A DNA stretch of 64,000 nt from Roseiarcus sp963820775 (GTDB lineage Bacteria > Pseudomonadota > Alphaproteobacteria > Rhizobiales > Beijerinckiaceae): NCBI GenBank assembly GCA_963820775.1, contig CAWGBF010000001.1, forward strand, positions 62,001-126,000, in the 5' to 3' direction. The position numbers and the translations under genes are program-made. How positions within the stretch are numbered: position 1 is the first letter of the stretch; every line of letters starts with the position of its first letter. Below are positions 54,204 through 63,019 of the stretch, piece by piece. The notes below the pieces were generated by a model that ran no database searches, was not told where the DNA came from, and saw nothing but the letters and a program-made list of their open reading frames with translations.

Positions 54204-54327
54204 TCCTCTCGCCAGCTTGCGAAAGGGGTGAGCGTCGGCGCGCCTCGATTGCGACCATAATCTCTCGCAATTGCAGCCACAATTCCTTTTTAAGCCGTCA
54301 GGGTCGACCACGATCAGGATACGCGCC

Positions 54328-54993
54328 ATGGCGATTCGCGTTCTCGACTTGATGGCTAAGGTTGCGTCGAGGTTCGTCCACGAGATCCTGCCGGTGGCGC
54401 TGGCGAGCGTGATTGGGGCGCTGCTGGTCAATCATTATAGTCGTCAGCCACCCTCGCCCTCCATAGTCGTTCAGGCGCAGCCGTCGGCGTCGGAGAACGC
54501 GATCGCGCAATCGCTGCGCGAGGATCATGAACTGATCGCGAGCTTTATGAAGCGCACTCAGGAAAGAAAGATCGACGACAAGCGTTCCGAGAGCGTGGGC
54601 GCGCAGGTCGCATCGGTCGCCCCGACCCCCGATTTTGTCGCGGATCCGCCGTTGCCGGAGCCACGACCGGCGGCGCCGCAGAAGGCGGCCGCGCGGCTCG
54701 CGCCAAAAGCCGCCGCCAGGAAAAAGCCCGCGCTGATAGAGGCGCCGGCGCCTCAGCCGGATCCTCCCCCGGTTGCGTCAGAGACCCCAGTGCTCCTCGG
54801 CTCCCCACCGCCCCCAACTGAGTTTGAGTTCGAGCCACGAGCGCGGCCGATCCTCCGCTTCGCCGGCGCCGTGCGCGAGTGGGCAACGGACGTAGCGCAG
54901 GCGCCTGGCCGCGTAACGTTCGCGCCCCGCTGGCCTGATTGGCCTTCGGCGCCGCCGCTCATCCGACCGCTGGCCTTCTTCCGACTGAACTGA
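54328..54993 (+). CDS. Membrane-anchored proline/alanine-rich protein of unknown function
   Basis: A 221-residue protein. An N-terminal amphipathic stretch precedes a membrane helix (about residues 15-35, ILPVALASVIGALLVNHYS). It is followed by a probably periplasmic segment with a helical part (AQSLREDHELIASFMKRTQE), a long Pro/Ala/Lys-rich linker, and a C-terminus rich in Trp and Pro (FAPRWPDWPSAPP). No named domain is recognised. ATG 54328 is the first start compatible with the helix. It is convergent with dgoA. Confidence 0.65.
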   Translation: MAIRVLDLMAKVASRFVHEILPVALASVIGALLVNHYSRQPPSPSIVVQAQPSASENAIAQSLREDHELIASFMKRTQERKIDDKRSESVGAQVASVAPTPDFVADPPLPEPRPAAPQKAAARLAPKAAARKKPALIEAPAPQPDPPPVASETPVLLGSPPPPTEFEFEPRARPILRFAGAVREWATDVAQAPGRVTFAPRWPDWPSAPPLIRPLAFFRLN

Positions 54994-55006
54994 TCGTGAA
55001 GGCCCG

Positions 55007-55624
55007 CTACGCGTTCTCGTTCCACGTGGTCACGAACACTTGCGCGGCGCGCGCAACCTCTTCGACGCTTGCGCCTGGCTTATAGAGCGCCGAGCCAATG
55101 CCGAAGCCGCTCGCCCCGGCCCGCCGGTAGGGACCCATACGCTCGGGCGTTACGCCGCCGACCGGATAGAGTTGCGTTTCCTTCGGCAAGACAGCGCGCC
55201 ACGCCTTCACGACATCAGGGCCAAGCGCTTCGCCGGGAAAGAGCTTCAGGCCTGAGGCGCCTGCCTTGAGCGCCGCAAACGCCTCGGTCATCGTTGCGAC
55301 GCCAGGCACGGCGATGAGCCTGAGCTTCGCCGCGCGCTCGATCACAGCGGGATCGGCGTTCGGCGCGACAACGAGCTTGGCGCCGGCTTCAGCGACCTCA
55401 TCGACCTGACCCGGTTCGAGCACCGTGCCAGCGCCGACCAGAACCTTGTCGCCGAACAGCCGCGCAATGAGTTCGATGCTCGCCAAGGGATCGGGCGAAT
55501 TGAGCGGCACTTCGATGGCGCCGAAACCCGCCTCGACAATCACCGCCGCGATCGAATCCGCTTCGTCCGGCGTGACGCCGCGCAGGATGGCGACGAGCGG
55601 AGTCGGGGCGAGCGTCAAAGTCAT
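55007..55624 (-). CDS. dgoA: 2-dehydro-3-deoxy-6-phosphogalactonate aldolase
   Basis: A 205-residue class I aldolase of the KDPG/KDPGal family splitting KDPGal to pyruvate and glyceraldehyde-3-phosphate. It starts PLVAILRGVTPDEADSIAAV. The catalytic Glu is in AGFGAIEVPLNSPDPLASIE. The Schiff-base Lys is in ASGLKLFPGEALGPDVVKAW, near residue 130, with LYPVGGVTPERMGPYRRAGA after it. It overlaps dgoK by 4 bp (55621-55624), making a coupled dgoKA pair of the De Ley-Doudoroff galactonate pathway. Confidence 0.94.
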   Translation of the reverse strand: MTLTLAPTPLVAILRGVTPDEADSIAAVIVEAGFGAIEVPLNSPDPLASIELIARLFGDKVLVGAGTVLEPGQVDEVAEAGAKLVVAPNADPAVIERAAKLRLIAVPGVATMTEAFAALKAGASGLKLFPGEALGPDVVKAWRAVLPKETQLYPVGGVTPERMGPYRRAGASGFGIGSALYKPGASVEEVARAAQVFVTTWNENA

Positions 55625-56538
55625 AGAAGACCCCCATTGCGGGCGATGCGAAAAAGCCCGCGCGCTGCGGCGCGCATCGGCGCCGCACGAGCGGAAACGC
55701 CGAGCGCCGCGAACGCGGCGAGATAGCGCTCGACCAGCGCCTCAGCGCCCGCGACATGCGGCTCCTCGCCGGGGAACAGCCGACGCCCCTCACCGATCTC
55801 GCCGCCGATCAAGAGGCCGGAGAGATATTCACCAGCGTCGTCCTCCGGAAGCGCGCCTACGAGCGGCAACGAGCGAGAGCCAAACAGGAGGCCGATGACG
55901 CCCGACTTTCCTTCGCAGGCCCCCGCCGCGCCGCCGCGCCGAACCCCAAGCGCGAACGCCGCTCCGGGACTCTTCGCTGGCGCGGCCCTGGCGAAGGCGC
56001 CGGCAACCGTATAGTCCCGCAGCGCCGCAAACAATTCGCCGGTGATGAAGGTCTTGAAGGCGACGATGCGATCGCCGTCGACCTTCGCCCATTTCGAATG
56101 CGAACCAGGCAGCACGATCAGGCGAGCGCCCGCATCGGCGACGCCGAAGATTTCCGTTTCCTCGCCCCGCATCACGTCCGGCTGACCGGCTTCATCGACA
56201 TAGGAAAGGCCCGCCGCGAGCACGACGCGCCGGCCGTCTGCCTCGACCTGGGTGAGATGCGCAGCGACCTCGCGCGGGCCCGCCGGGCACTTGACATAAG
56301 CCGCCTCGCGCCAGCCATGACGGCTGCCGACCATGCCCGAGGCAACGATCGGCAGAGACGGATGGGCTTCGAGCCACCGCCCGACCAGCCGCTTGAGAGT
56401 CCCCGGATAGGCTCCCGCCGCGACGCTCCCGATCCCGTCGCCCGAAGCGACCTGATCGAGGACCTCGCCGTCCAGCGAAACCAAATAAGCGCGAAAGCTC
56501 GACGATCCCCAGTCGATGGCGATGAGCGTAGGCGACAT
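55621..56538 (-). CDS. dgoK: 2-dehydro-3-deoxygalactonokinase
   Basis: A 305-residue kinase that makes KDPGal for the aldolase next to it. It has the N-terminal phosphate loop IAIDWGSSSFRAYLVSLDGE, then ASGMVGSRHGWREAAYVKCP and the GxHSKW motif IVLPGSHSKWAKVDGDRIVA. It also carries FKTFITGELFAALRDYTVAG. It is the first gene of the pair. Galactonate dehydratase (dgoD) and galactose dehydrogenase are not adjacent, though aldose-dehydrogenase-like SDRs occur in the left island. Confidence 0.94.
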   Translation of the reverse strand: MSPTLIAIDWGSSSFRAYLVSLDGEVLDQVASGDGIGSVAAGAYPGTLKRLVGRWLEAHPSLPIVASGMVGSRHGWREAAYVKCPAGPREVAAHLTQVEADGRRVVLAAGLSYVDEAGQPDVMRGEETEIFGVADAGARLIVLPGSHSKWAKVDGDRIVAFKTFITGELFAALRDYTVAGAFARAAPAKSPGAAFALGVRRGGAAGACEGKSGVIGLLFGSRSLPLVGALPEDDAGEYLSGLLIGGEIGEGRRLFPGEEPHVAGAEALVERYLAAFAALGVSARAAPMRAAARGLFRIARNGGLL

Positions 56539-56651
56539 GGCGGCGATTGAACACGGGCCGTGAGCAGGGTCAATGCGGCCTCGATCATTGACAATCGGAC
56601 GGGTCGGCTTTTATGCGCGGACGAGCGATGCTGATTGGGGATGCCAAATCG

Positions 56652-57632
56652 ATGAACCGTCGTCAGTTCGGTCGCATCGCGGCTGCGGCGGCCGCGTTGC
56701 CATTCGCCCCGGCGCTTGCCCAGCGTGTCGATAAACACGCCGAAGAGCTCACCAACGGCGAGTTCAACTGGTATCCTGACCGATCGACGAGCGGCCCGAT
56801 TATCGCCATCGTCTCGCTCCCCGACCAGCGGGTGTATGTCTATCGCAATGGGTGCGCATCGCCGCCTCGACCTGCTCGACCGGAAAGCTCGGTCATCGAA
56901 CCCCGACGGGGGTGTTCAAGATCCTGCAAAAGGACAAGAACCACCATTCGTCGACTTACAGCAATGCGCCCATGCCTTACATGAACCGGCTCACCTGGTC
57001 GGGCGTTGCGCTGCATGCGGGACAATTGCCGGGCTACCCAGCGTCGCACGGATGTGTGCGCCTGCCGAAGGAATTCGCCGAACTCCTGTTTGGCGTCACC
57101 AAGCTTGGCATGACGGTGGTCATTGCTGACGACAAGTCTCAGCCGGAAGAGGTGACCCATCCGGGTATGGTGCTCGGCGAATATGCCGCGCGCGAATTCA
57201 ACGCCGTCGACACGGCGATCAAGGCGACCGAATATTCGGAAGGTCACGAGCGCGCGCCAAAATCGCCGAGTGTCGTCATCAGCAGCGCCGACAAGTCGAT
57301 TAAGATATTCGACAATGGCGCGCTGGGCCACTTCTGGCAAGGTCGAGATCCGGAATCCGGAGAAGCCGCTGGGCGAGCGCGTGTTCACGTTGAGCGGCGC
57401 CGACGACCAGTCCGGCCTCCTGGCGTGGCAGGCCGCTGAGGTCGGAGATTCGGCGAAGACGACTGGCGAAGACAACGGCGCGGCTCTGCGTCGGATCAAA
57501 GCCGACCTGACGGCGCGCGAGGCTGTCCGCAAGCGGCTCAAATTCGGCATGACGATCGTCACCACCGATCAACCCGCGGACGCCAAGACCCGGTCGGGCG
57601 ACGGGTTCGTTGTTTTGGATTCGCAGAGTTGA
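56652..57632 (+). pseudogene. L,D-transpeptidase (YkuD), two frameshifts
   Basis: An exported cell-wall transpeptidase of about 326 residues. Signal peptide MNRRQFGRIAAAAAALPFAP is followed by GEFNWYPDRSTSGPIIAIVS. The first frameshift near 56850 joins QRVYVYRNG to RIAASTCSTGKLGHRTPTGV. The YkuD catalytic motif is intact: VALHAGQLPGYPASHGCVRL with His, Ser, Cys and Arg. A second frameshift near 57335 joins FDNGALGHF to GKVEIRNPEKPLGERVFTLS, and the protein ends FVVLDSQS. Each shift is a single base. The whole catalytic core survives between the shifts, so sequence error is possible. Confidence 0.83.
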
Positions 57633-57693
57633 GGCAAGACGCGATGAGCGCTCCGACCCAACGCATCATGCCGCCGGAGGCCGACAGCGAAGG

Positions 57694-58080
57694 TCACACC
57701 AGCCGAATCGGTCCCGGATATTTCGCGACCGTCGGGTCGGACGTCAGAAGCGTCAGTCCTTCGACAGCCGCTTGAGCGACAAGCATCCGGTCGAATGGGT
57801 CTCTGTGAATCAGAGGCAAGCTGCCGAGCGCCGCGGCATGCGCGCCCGTCACAGGCAGCTCCGCATACGCGTTGTCGAAAAGGCTGCGACGAAGCGAACT
57901 GACGTCGATGCGAAAGTCGGCTCGGCCTTGCTCAGCCTTGACGGCGATCTCCCACAAGCTCACCGAACTGAACGTCAACTGGTTGTCTGACCCGCCGATC
58001 AAAGTGTGCGCTGCGCGGGATAGCCTTCGACTGTCCGCAATCGTCCAAAGGAGGATATGCGTGTCGAGCAAGAGCCTCAT
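57694..58080 (-). CDS. vapC: PIN-domain toxin (VapC-like)
   Basis: A 128-residue PIN ribonuclease. Acidic residues are Asp6 in RLLLDTHILLWTIAD, Glu in FSSVSLWEIAVKAEQGR, and Asp/Asp in LIHRDPFDRMLVAQAAVEGL and LLTSDPTVAKYPGPI. All four usual positions are filled, unlike the other PIN gene of this window. It overlaps its antitoxin by 4 bp. Confidence 0.92.
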   Translation of the reverse strand: MRLLLDTHILLWTIADSRRLSRAAHTLIGGSDNQLTFSSVSLWEIAVKAEQGRADFRIDVSSLRRSLFDNAYAELPVTGAHAAALGSLPLIHRDPFDRMLVAQAAVEGLTLLTSDPTVAKYPGPIRLV

Positions 58081-58316
58081 TCGTCGCCGTAAAAGAGGGC
58101 CTCGATTTCCTTCTGATCCATCGTGTCGAAATCGTCTGGCACGATGAATTGACCCCTCATGAAATCGAACCGCTTCGGCGCGGCCGGCGCTTCGACCGCG
58201 GTCACCTTAACCAGCGGCTTCCCCGCCTTCGCAATGATAAAAGACTCACCCTTCGCCGCGGCCTCAACCAGCCTGGAAAGGTGAGTCTTGGCCTCGTGGA
58301 TATTGAAGGTTTTCAT
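58077..58316 (-). CDS. Phd/YefM-family antitoxin
   Basis: A 79-residue antitoxin. MKTFNIHEAKTHLSRLVEAA and GESFIIAKAGKPLVKVTAVE form the DNA-binding Phd fold. The C-terminal FDTMDQKEIEALFYGDE is acidic and should bind the toxin. It is translationally coupled (ATGA overlap) to the toxin gene. The sequence just upstream (58325-58365) repeats TTAGTCCACTGGACTTAG, an imperfect palindrome that could be its operator. Confidence 0.92.
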   Translation of the reverse strand: MKTFNIHEAKTHLSRLVEAAAKGESFIIAKAGKPLVKVTAVEAPAAPKRFDFMRGQFIVPDDFDTMDQKEIEALFYGDE

Positions 58317-58400
58317 GGTTGGCCAGTGTTAGTCCACTGGACTTAGTTCAATTGTCCATCTTCGTCAAGCAAAGGACAGGCTACCTGACAGAGGGCCCGC

Positions 58401-59993
58401 TTAGCGCTGGCTCATCCGCTCCCGCGACTCCTGCTCCCGTAACCGGAACCTCTGGATCTTGCCTGTCGCGGTCTTCGGCAATTCGCCGACGAAGGCGATG
58501 GCGCGCGGGTACTTATACGGCGCGAGGCGGTCCTTGACGAAGCGCTGAAGCTCGGCCTCGTCCGCCACAGCGCCCTCCTTCAGGACCACGAACGCCTTGG
58601 TCTTGACGAGTCCGTCGGCATCGGGGGCGCCGATCACCGCGGCTTCCAGCACGGAGTCGTGCTGCATCAGCGTCGCCTCGACCTCGAAGGGGCTGACCCA
58701 TATGCCGCCGACCTTCAGCATGTCGTCGGCGCGTCCGGCATAGGTGTAAGAGCCGTCCGCGTTGCGCACGTACTTGTCGCCGCTCTTGGTCCAGCGGCCC
58801 TCGAAGGTCTCGCGCGACTTCAAGCGATCGCCCCAGTACATCAGCGCCGCCGAGGGCCCGTGGATGTAGAGGTCGCCCGGTTCTCCGTCCTTAATCGGCG
58901 CTCCCTGGTCGCTGCGCAGTTCGATGTCGTAACCCGGCACCGGCCAGCCGGTCGAGCCGTAGCGCACCTTGTCCGGGCGGTTAGAGATGAAGATGTGCAG
59001 CATCTCGGTCGAGCCGATGCCGTCGACGATGTCCACGCCGAAATGACGCTTGAAACGCTCCCCAATCTCGGCCGGCAGCGCTTCGCCTGCGGAGGAGGCA
59101 AGCCTTAAGCCAACATCCTCGTGCTTCGGCAGCAGGTTCGAAGCGAGCATGCCGGCGAAGCCGGTCGGCGCGCCATAGAAGATCGTAGGCTTCACGCCGC
59201 CGACGCCGCCTAGCCAGCGCTTGAACACCGCCTCGGGCGTCGGGCGCTCGGCCATGAGCAGCGCTGTCGCGCCGACAGCAAGCGGGAAGGTCAGCGCGTT
59301 GCCGAGGCCATAGGCGAAGAAGAGTTTGGCGGCCGAGAAGCAGACGTCGCTTTCCTTCAGGCCCAAAATGGCCTTGCCGTAAAGCTCGGTCGTCCAATAC
59401 GGATTGGCGTGCGAATGCACCGTGCCTTTCGGCCGGCCGGTTGACCCCGACGAATAGAGCCAGAAAGCGGGATCGTCGGCGTGCGTGCGGGCGGCCTTCA
59501 TCAACGGCGCCGCGCCCATCAGAAAGTCCTCGAACGCGATTTCGCCGAAGTCGAGAGGCTGAGAGGGACGCGACACGACAAGCGTCTGGACCTCATGATC
59601 CGCCTTCGCGAGCGCGGCCTTCAGCACCGGCTTGACCGCGCCGCTGACCAGCGCGGCCTGGGCGCGCGAATGTTCGAGCATGTAGGCGAGATCGTCGGCG
59701 GTGAGCAGTGTGTTGATCGCAACCGGAACGATTCCCGCCAGCATCGCGCCTAAGAAGGCGACCGGCCAGTCGGCGCAATCCTGCATCAGGATGAGGACGC
59801 GCTCTTCGCGCTTGACGCCTCTCGCCTTGAGCGCCGCGGCGAAACGTCGGACCCGTTCGTCGAGTTCTCCGTAAGTCGCCATACCAATGTCGTCGATGAA
59901 CGCCGGCTTGTCGGGACGCCCCACATTGGCCTCAAGCAGATGCGCCGCGAAGTTGAACGCCTCCGGCGGCGGTTCAACTGGATTCACGGTCAT
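58401..59993 (-). CDS. Benzoate--CoA ligase
   Basis: A 530-residue AMP-forming ligase that activates benzoate to benzoyl-CoA. It has the ATP loop WLYSSGSTGRPKGTVHSHAN, SSAGEALPAEIGERFKRHFG, DGIGSTEMLHIFISNRPDKV, TGWPVPGYDIELRSDQGAP and the C-terminal YTYAGRADDMLKVGGIWVSP, with the catalytic Lys in ELPKTATGKIQRFRLRE. Close relatives are BadA/BclA. The GGGGAGG RBS lies 6 bp before ATG 59993. It is divergent from boxR, with 96 bp between, and so is part of the box regulon. Confidence 0.93.
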   Translation of the reverse strand: MTVNPVEPPPEAFNFAAHLLEANVGRPDKPAFIDDIGMATYGELDERVRRFAAALKARGVKREERVLILMQDCADWPVAFLGAMLAGIVPVAINTLLTADDLAYMLEHSRAQAALVSGAVKPVLKAALAKADHEVQTLVVSRPSQPLDFGEIAFEDFLMGAAPLMKAARTHADDPAFWLYSSGSTGRPKGTVHSHANPYWTTELYGKAILGLKESDVCFSAAKLFFAYGLGNALTFPLAVGATALLMAERPTPEAVFKRWLGGVGGVKPTIFYGAPTGFAGMLASNLLPKHEDVGLRLASSAGEALPAEIGERFKRHFGVDIVDGIGSTEMLHIFISNRPDKVRYGSTGWPVPGYDIELRSDQGAPIKDGEPGDLYIHGPSAALMYWGDRLKSRETFEGRWTKSGDKYVRNADGSYTYAGRADDMLKVGGIWVSPFEVEATLMQHDSVLEAAVIGAPDADGLVKTKAFVVLKEGAVADEAELQRFVKDRLAPYKYPRAIAFVGELPKTATGKIQRFRLREQESRERMSQR

Positions 59994-60046
59994 CAGCGCC
60001 TCCCCGGGGCCGGGGCGCCACAGAAGGCTTGCCCACCCCGGCGTGA

Positions 60047-60059
60047 TGCAATATTATGC
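60047..60059. promoter_or_regulatory. Candidate BoxR operator, site 1
   Basis: TGCAATATTATGC in the 96-bp gap between the divergent benzoate-CoA ligase and boxR genes. It matches 10 of 13 positions of TGCAATAAATTGC upstream of boxC. Known BzdR/BoxR-type repressors bind TGCA-containing sites, so this motif is a reasonable operator. It lies close to the likely -10 region of boxR (TATTATGCTTATTAT). Confidence 0.5.
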
Positions 60060-60089
60060 TTATTATCCTTCTAGGGAGGGGCTCAAATC

Positions 60090-61100
60090 TTGTCAAACAC
60101 GCTGCCCTCTTCGCCCAGTGGCTCGGAAGCCTCCACGCATCGAGGGTTGAGCAAAAGTGCGCCTGCCGATCTGCCCGTCAGGGCGGGCGATGCGGCGCCG
60201 AACGAGACTGCCGAGGAGGCCAGGGAGCCGTTTTTGGCCGCGCTCGGCGAGCGCGCGAAAGCTTTGCGCGCGCGCCGGAGTTTGACACGCAAGGCGCTGG
60301 CCCGCGCGACCGGCGTCTCAGAGCGGCACTTGGCCAATCTCGAATATGGCGTCGGCAACGCCTCGATCCTGGTTCTCTCGCAGGTCGCTCAGGCGTTGCA
60401 ATGCTCGCTCGCCGAACTTGTGGGCGATGTCACCACGCAGTCGCCGGAATGGCTCTTGCTGCGCGAGATGCTCGCCGGCCGCGACGAAGCGACGCTTCGG
60501 CGGGTGCGGCGCGCGGCTCTGGAACTAACAGGCGGGGCTTCACCGCCCGTCAACGAGGCGCCCGTCCGCTCGTCGCGAATTGCGCTGATCGGCCTGCGTG
60601 GCGCGGGGAAATCAACGCTGGGCCGCATGCTGGCTGAGGATCTCGACTTTCCGTTCGTCGAACTCAGTCGCGAGATCGAGAAGCTCGCCGGCTGCAGCAT
60701 CAGCGAAATTCTCGGGCTCTACGGCCAGAACGCCTACCGTCGCTATGAGCGCCGCGCGCTTGAGGAGGCGATCGACGCATATCCCGAGGCGGTCATCGCC
60801 ACGGCGGGCGGGCTGGTCAGCGACCTGGTCAGTTTCAACCTTCTGCTGCGCAACTGCACCACCGTCTGGCTAACGGCCGACCCCGAAGACCATATGAGCC
60901 GGGTCGCGGCCCAGGGCGACTTGAGGCCCATGGCCGCGAGCCGGGAGGCTATGGAAGATTTGAAGTCGATCCTCGCCGGTCGGGCGGCGTTCTATTCGAA
61001 GGCCGACATGCGCGTCGACACCAGCGCTCAGCCCTTGGCGGAAACGTTTCAAATCCTGCGGGTGCAGGCCTGCGAGGCGATTGGCCGTTCGATCGAATAA
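60090..61100 (+). CDS. boxR: BoxR/BzdR-type regulator: HTH fused to shikimate-kinase-like domain
   Basis: A 336-residue repressor. Residues 45-110 are an XRE HTH (LGERAKALRARRSLTRKALA, then GVSERHLANLEYGVGNASIL). A linker follows, then a shikimate-kinase-like domain from about residue 160: IALIGLRGAGKSTLGRMLAE with the P-loop, FVELSREIEKLAGCSISEIL and YRRYERRALEEAIDAYPEAV, IATAGGLVSD. In BzdR/BoxR this domain binds benzoyl-CoA instead of phosphorylating. The start is TTG 60090 with GGGAGGGG about 9 bp upstream. It is the first gene of boxR-boxC-boxA. Confidence 0.93.
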   Translation: MSNTLPSSPSGSEASTHRGLSKSAPADLPVRAGDAAPNETAEEAREPFLAALGERAKALRARRSLTRKALARATGVSERHLANLEYGVGNASILVLSQVAQALQCSLAELVGDVTTQSPEWLLLREMLAGRDEATLRRVRRAALELTGGASPPVNEAPVRSSRIALIGLRGAGKSTLGRMLAEDLDFPFVELSREIEKLAGCSISEILGLYGQNAYRRYERRALEEAIDAYPEAVIATAGGLVSDLVSFNLLLRNCTTVWLTADPEDHMSRVAAQGDLRPMAASREAMEDLKSILAGRAAFYSKADMRVDTSAQPLAETFQILRVQACEAIGRSIE

Positions 61101-61142
61101 GCGGCAAGCCGGCCTTGTCAGTGAATGGATAGCGCACTATGA

Positions 61143-61164
61143 TGCAGTTCCTGCAATAAATTGC
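61143..61164. promoter_or_regulatory. Candidate BoxR operator, site 2
   Basis: In the 81-bp gap between boxR and boxC lie TGCA at 61143-61146 and TGCAATAAATTGC at 61152-61164. The second matches site 1 near 60047. A tandem TGCA spaced by 9 bp would suit a dimeric repressor. It overlaps the space where a boxC promoter or leader would be. Confidence 0.5.
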
Positions 61165-61181
61165 CTGTGAATAGGAACGCC

Positions 61182-62825
61182 ATGGACCGGGTCGATTATC
61201 AAACCGAGCCGTCCCGCTACAAACACTGGAAGCTCAAGTTCGAGGGGCCAGTGGCGACGATGCTTGCCGACTTCGACGAGAACGCCGGCTTGCGTCCCGG
61301 CTACAAGCTCAAGCTCAACAGCTACGATCTCGGCGTCGATATCGAGCTCCATGACGCCGTCAACCGCATCCGTTTCGAGCGCCCGGAAGTGCGCGTCGTG
61401 GTCATCATGAGCGCCCGCGAGCGCGTGTTCTGCTCGGGCGCCAACATCTTCATGCTCGGCTTGTCCAGCCATGCGTGGAAGGTGAACTTCTGCAAATTCA
61501 CCAACGAGACCCGCAACGGCCTTGAGGACTCGTCACGGCACGACGGCTTAAAATTCCTCGCCGCCGTCAACGGCTCGTGCGCCGGCGGCGGCTATGAACT
61601 GGCGTTGGCTTGCGACGAGATCATCCTCATCGACGACCGCTCGAGTGCTGTGAGCCTACCGGAGGTCCCGTTGCTCGGCGTCCTGCCCGGGACCGGAGGT
61701 CTCACCCGGCTGACCGACAAGCGCCACGTCCGCCATGATCTCGCGGACGTCTTCTGCACCACCAGCGAAGGCGTGCGCGGGGAGAAGGCTGTCGCCTGGC
61801 GTCTCGTCGACGCGATCGCGAAACCCGTGGAGTTTCACGCCAAAGTGCAAGAGCGCGCCCAAGCGCTCGCCGCAAGCAGCGACCGCCCATCGTCCGCGAA
61901 GGGCGTCGCGCTGGCGCCGATCGAGCGAGAGATTCAGATCGACGCCCTCATCTATTCGAACGTCTTGGTGACGATCGACCGAGGCGCGCGCGCCGCAACG
62001 TTCGTGATCAAGGGGCCGAGCGGGGCCCAGCCGCGGGACGTCGCGGCGGTCGAGGCGAAGGGCGCGAGCTGGTATCCGTTGGCGCTCGCCCGCGAGCTTG
62101 AGGACGCGATCTTGTCGATGCGCACCAACGAGCCCGACATCGGCGTGTGGCTCATGAAGACCGAAGGCGAGCCCAAAGCCGTTCTCGCTATGGACGCGAC
62201 GCTCCACGCGCTTAGAGAGCATTGGCTGGTGCGCGAAACCGTCGGCTATCTGCGCCGCACATTCAGCCGGCTCGACGTCACTTCGCGCAGCCTGTTCGCG
62301 CTCGTGGCCGAAGGCTCCTGCTTCGCGGGTCCGCTCCTGGAGCTGGCCCTCGCCTGCGACCGGATCTACCATCTCGCCGGCGGCGAAGGGCGTGCGCCCT
62401 GGATCGCGCTCAGCGCAGCCAACTTTGGTGATTACCCGATGGCGAGCAGCCAGAGTCGTCTCGGGCGGCGCTTCTACGACGAGAGGCCGGCGCTCGAGCA
62501 GCTTAAAGCGAAGATCGGCCAGCCGCTCGACGCCGAAGCCGCGCTCGCCCTTGGCCTCGCCACCAGCATTCCCGACGACATCGACTGGGCGGACGAGATC
62601 CGCATCGCGGTCGAGGAACGCGCATCGACGAGCCCGGACGCCTTGACTGCGATGGAGGCGAACCTGCGCTTCGACGGTCCCGAGACTCTCGCCACGCGCG
62701 TCTTCGGCCGCCTCACCGCCTGGCAGAACTGGATCTTTCAGCGTCCGAACGCGGTCGGCGAAAAGGGGGCGCTCAAGGTTTACGGCAAGGGCGAGAAGGC
62801 CGCGTTCGACTGGAACCGGGTGTAA
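61182..62825 (+). CDS. boxC: Benzoyl-CoA-dihydrodiol lyase BoxC
   Basis: A 547-residue crotonase-fold enzyme that opens the ring of 2,3-epoxybenzoyl-CoA (dihydrodiol) to 3,4-dehydroadipyl-CoA semialdehyde and formate. It consists of two crotonase-like halves. The first half has RVVVIMSARERVFCSGANIF, then FLAAVNGSCAGGGYELALAC and LPEVPLLGVLPGTGGLTRLT. The second has LFALVAEGSCFAGPLLELAL. Length fits (about 550). ATG 61182 has AGGAA 5 bp upstream; the open frame extends to 61161. It is the second gene of the box run. Confidence 0.95.
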   Translation: MDRVDYQTEPSRYKHWKLKFEGPVATMLADFDENAGLRPGYKLKLNSYDLGVDIELHDAVNRIRFERPEVRVVVIMSARERVFCSGANIFMLGLSSHAWKVNFCKFTNETRNGLEDSSRHDGLKFLAAVNGSCAGGGYELALACDEIILIDDRSSAVSLPEVPLLGVLPGTGGLTRLTDKRHVRHDLADVFCTTSEGVRGEKAVAWRLVDAIAKPVEFHAKVQERAQALAASSDRPSSAKGVALAPIEREIQIDALIYSNVLVTIDRGARAATFVIKGPSGAQPRDVAAVEAKGASWYPLALARELEDAILSMRTNEPDIGVWLMKTEGEPKAVLAMDATLHALREHWLVRETVGYLRRTFSRLDVTSRSLFALVAEGSCFAGPLLELALACDRIYHLAGGEGRAPWIALSAANFGDYPMASSQSRLGRRFYDERPALEQLKAKIGQPLDAEAALALGLATSIPDDIDWADEIRIAVEERASTSPDALTAMEANLRFDGPETLATRVFGRLTAWQNWIFQRPNAVGEKGALKVYGKGEKAAFDWNRV

Positions 62826-62889
62826 TCGATGTCGCCAGGTGGCATTGCAAGGAGCCATAGGGCGTTCGTTGGAACGCCAGTCTTTCGAC

Positions 62890-62968
62890 GGGCTATGCGA
62901 CGAAGCAATCCAGGAGTCGAGGGCGCCCTACGCGCCCCTGGATTGCTTCGCTCCGCTCGCAATGACGA
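62890..62968. repeat. Dispersed palindromic repeat between boxC and boxA
   Basis: CGAAGCAATCCAGG at about 62900-62914 is mirrored by CCTGGATTGCTTCG at about 62936-62950, with GGCGCC-type inner arms and the tail GCTCGCAATGACGACG. This GGATTGCTTCG...GCAATGACG pattern is a typical scattered repeat of alphaproteobacterial genomes. It splits boxC from boxA by about 195 bp. Confidence 0.7.
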
Positions 62969-63019
62969 CGACCCGCCGCCAAGGCGCTCCGGCCTGTTCT
63001 TCGCAGGGATGAGTGCGTG

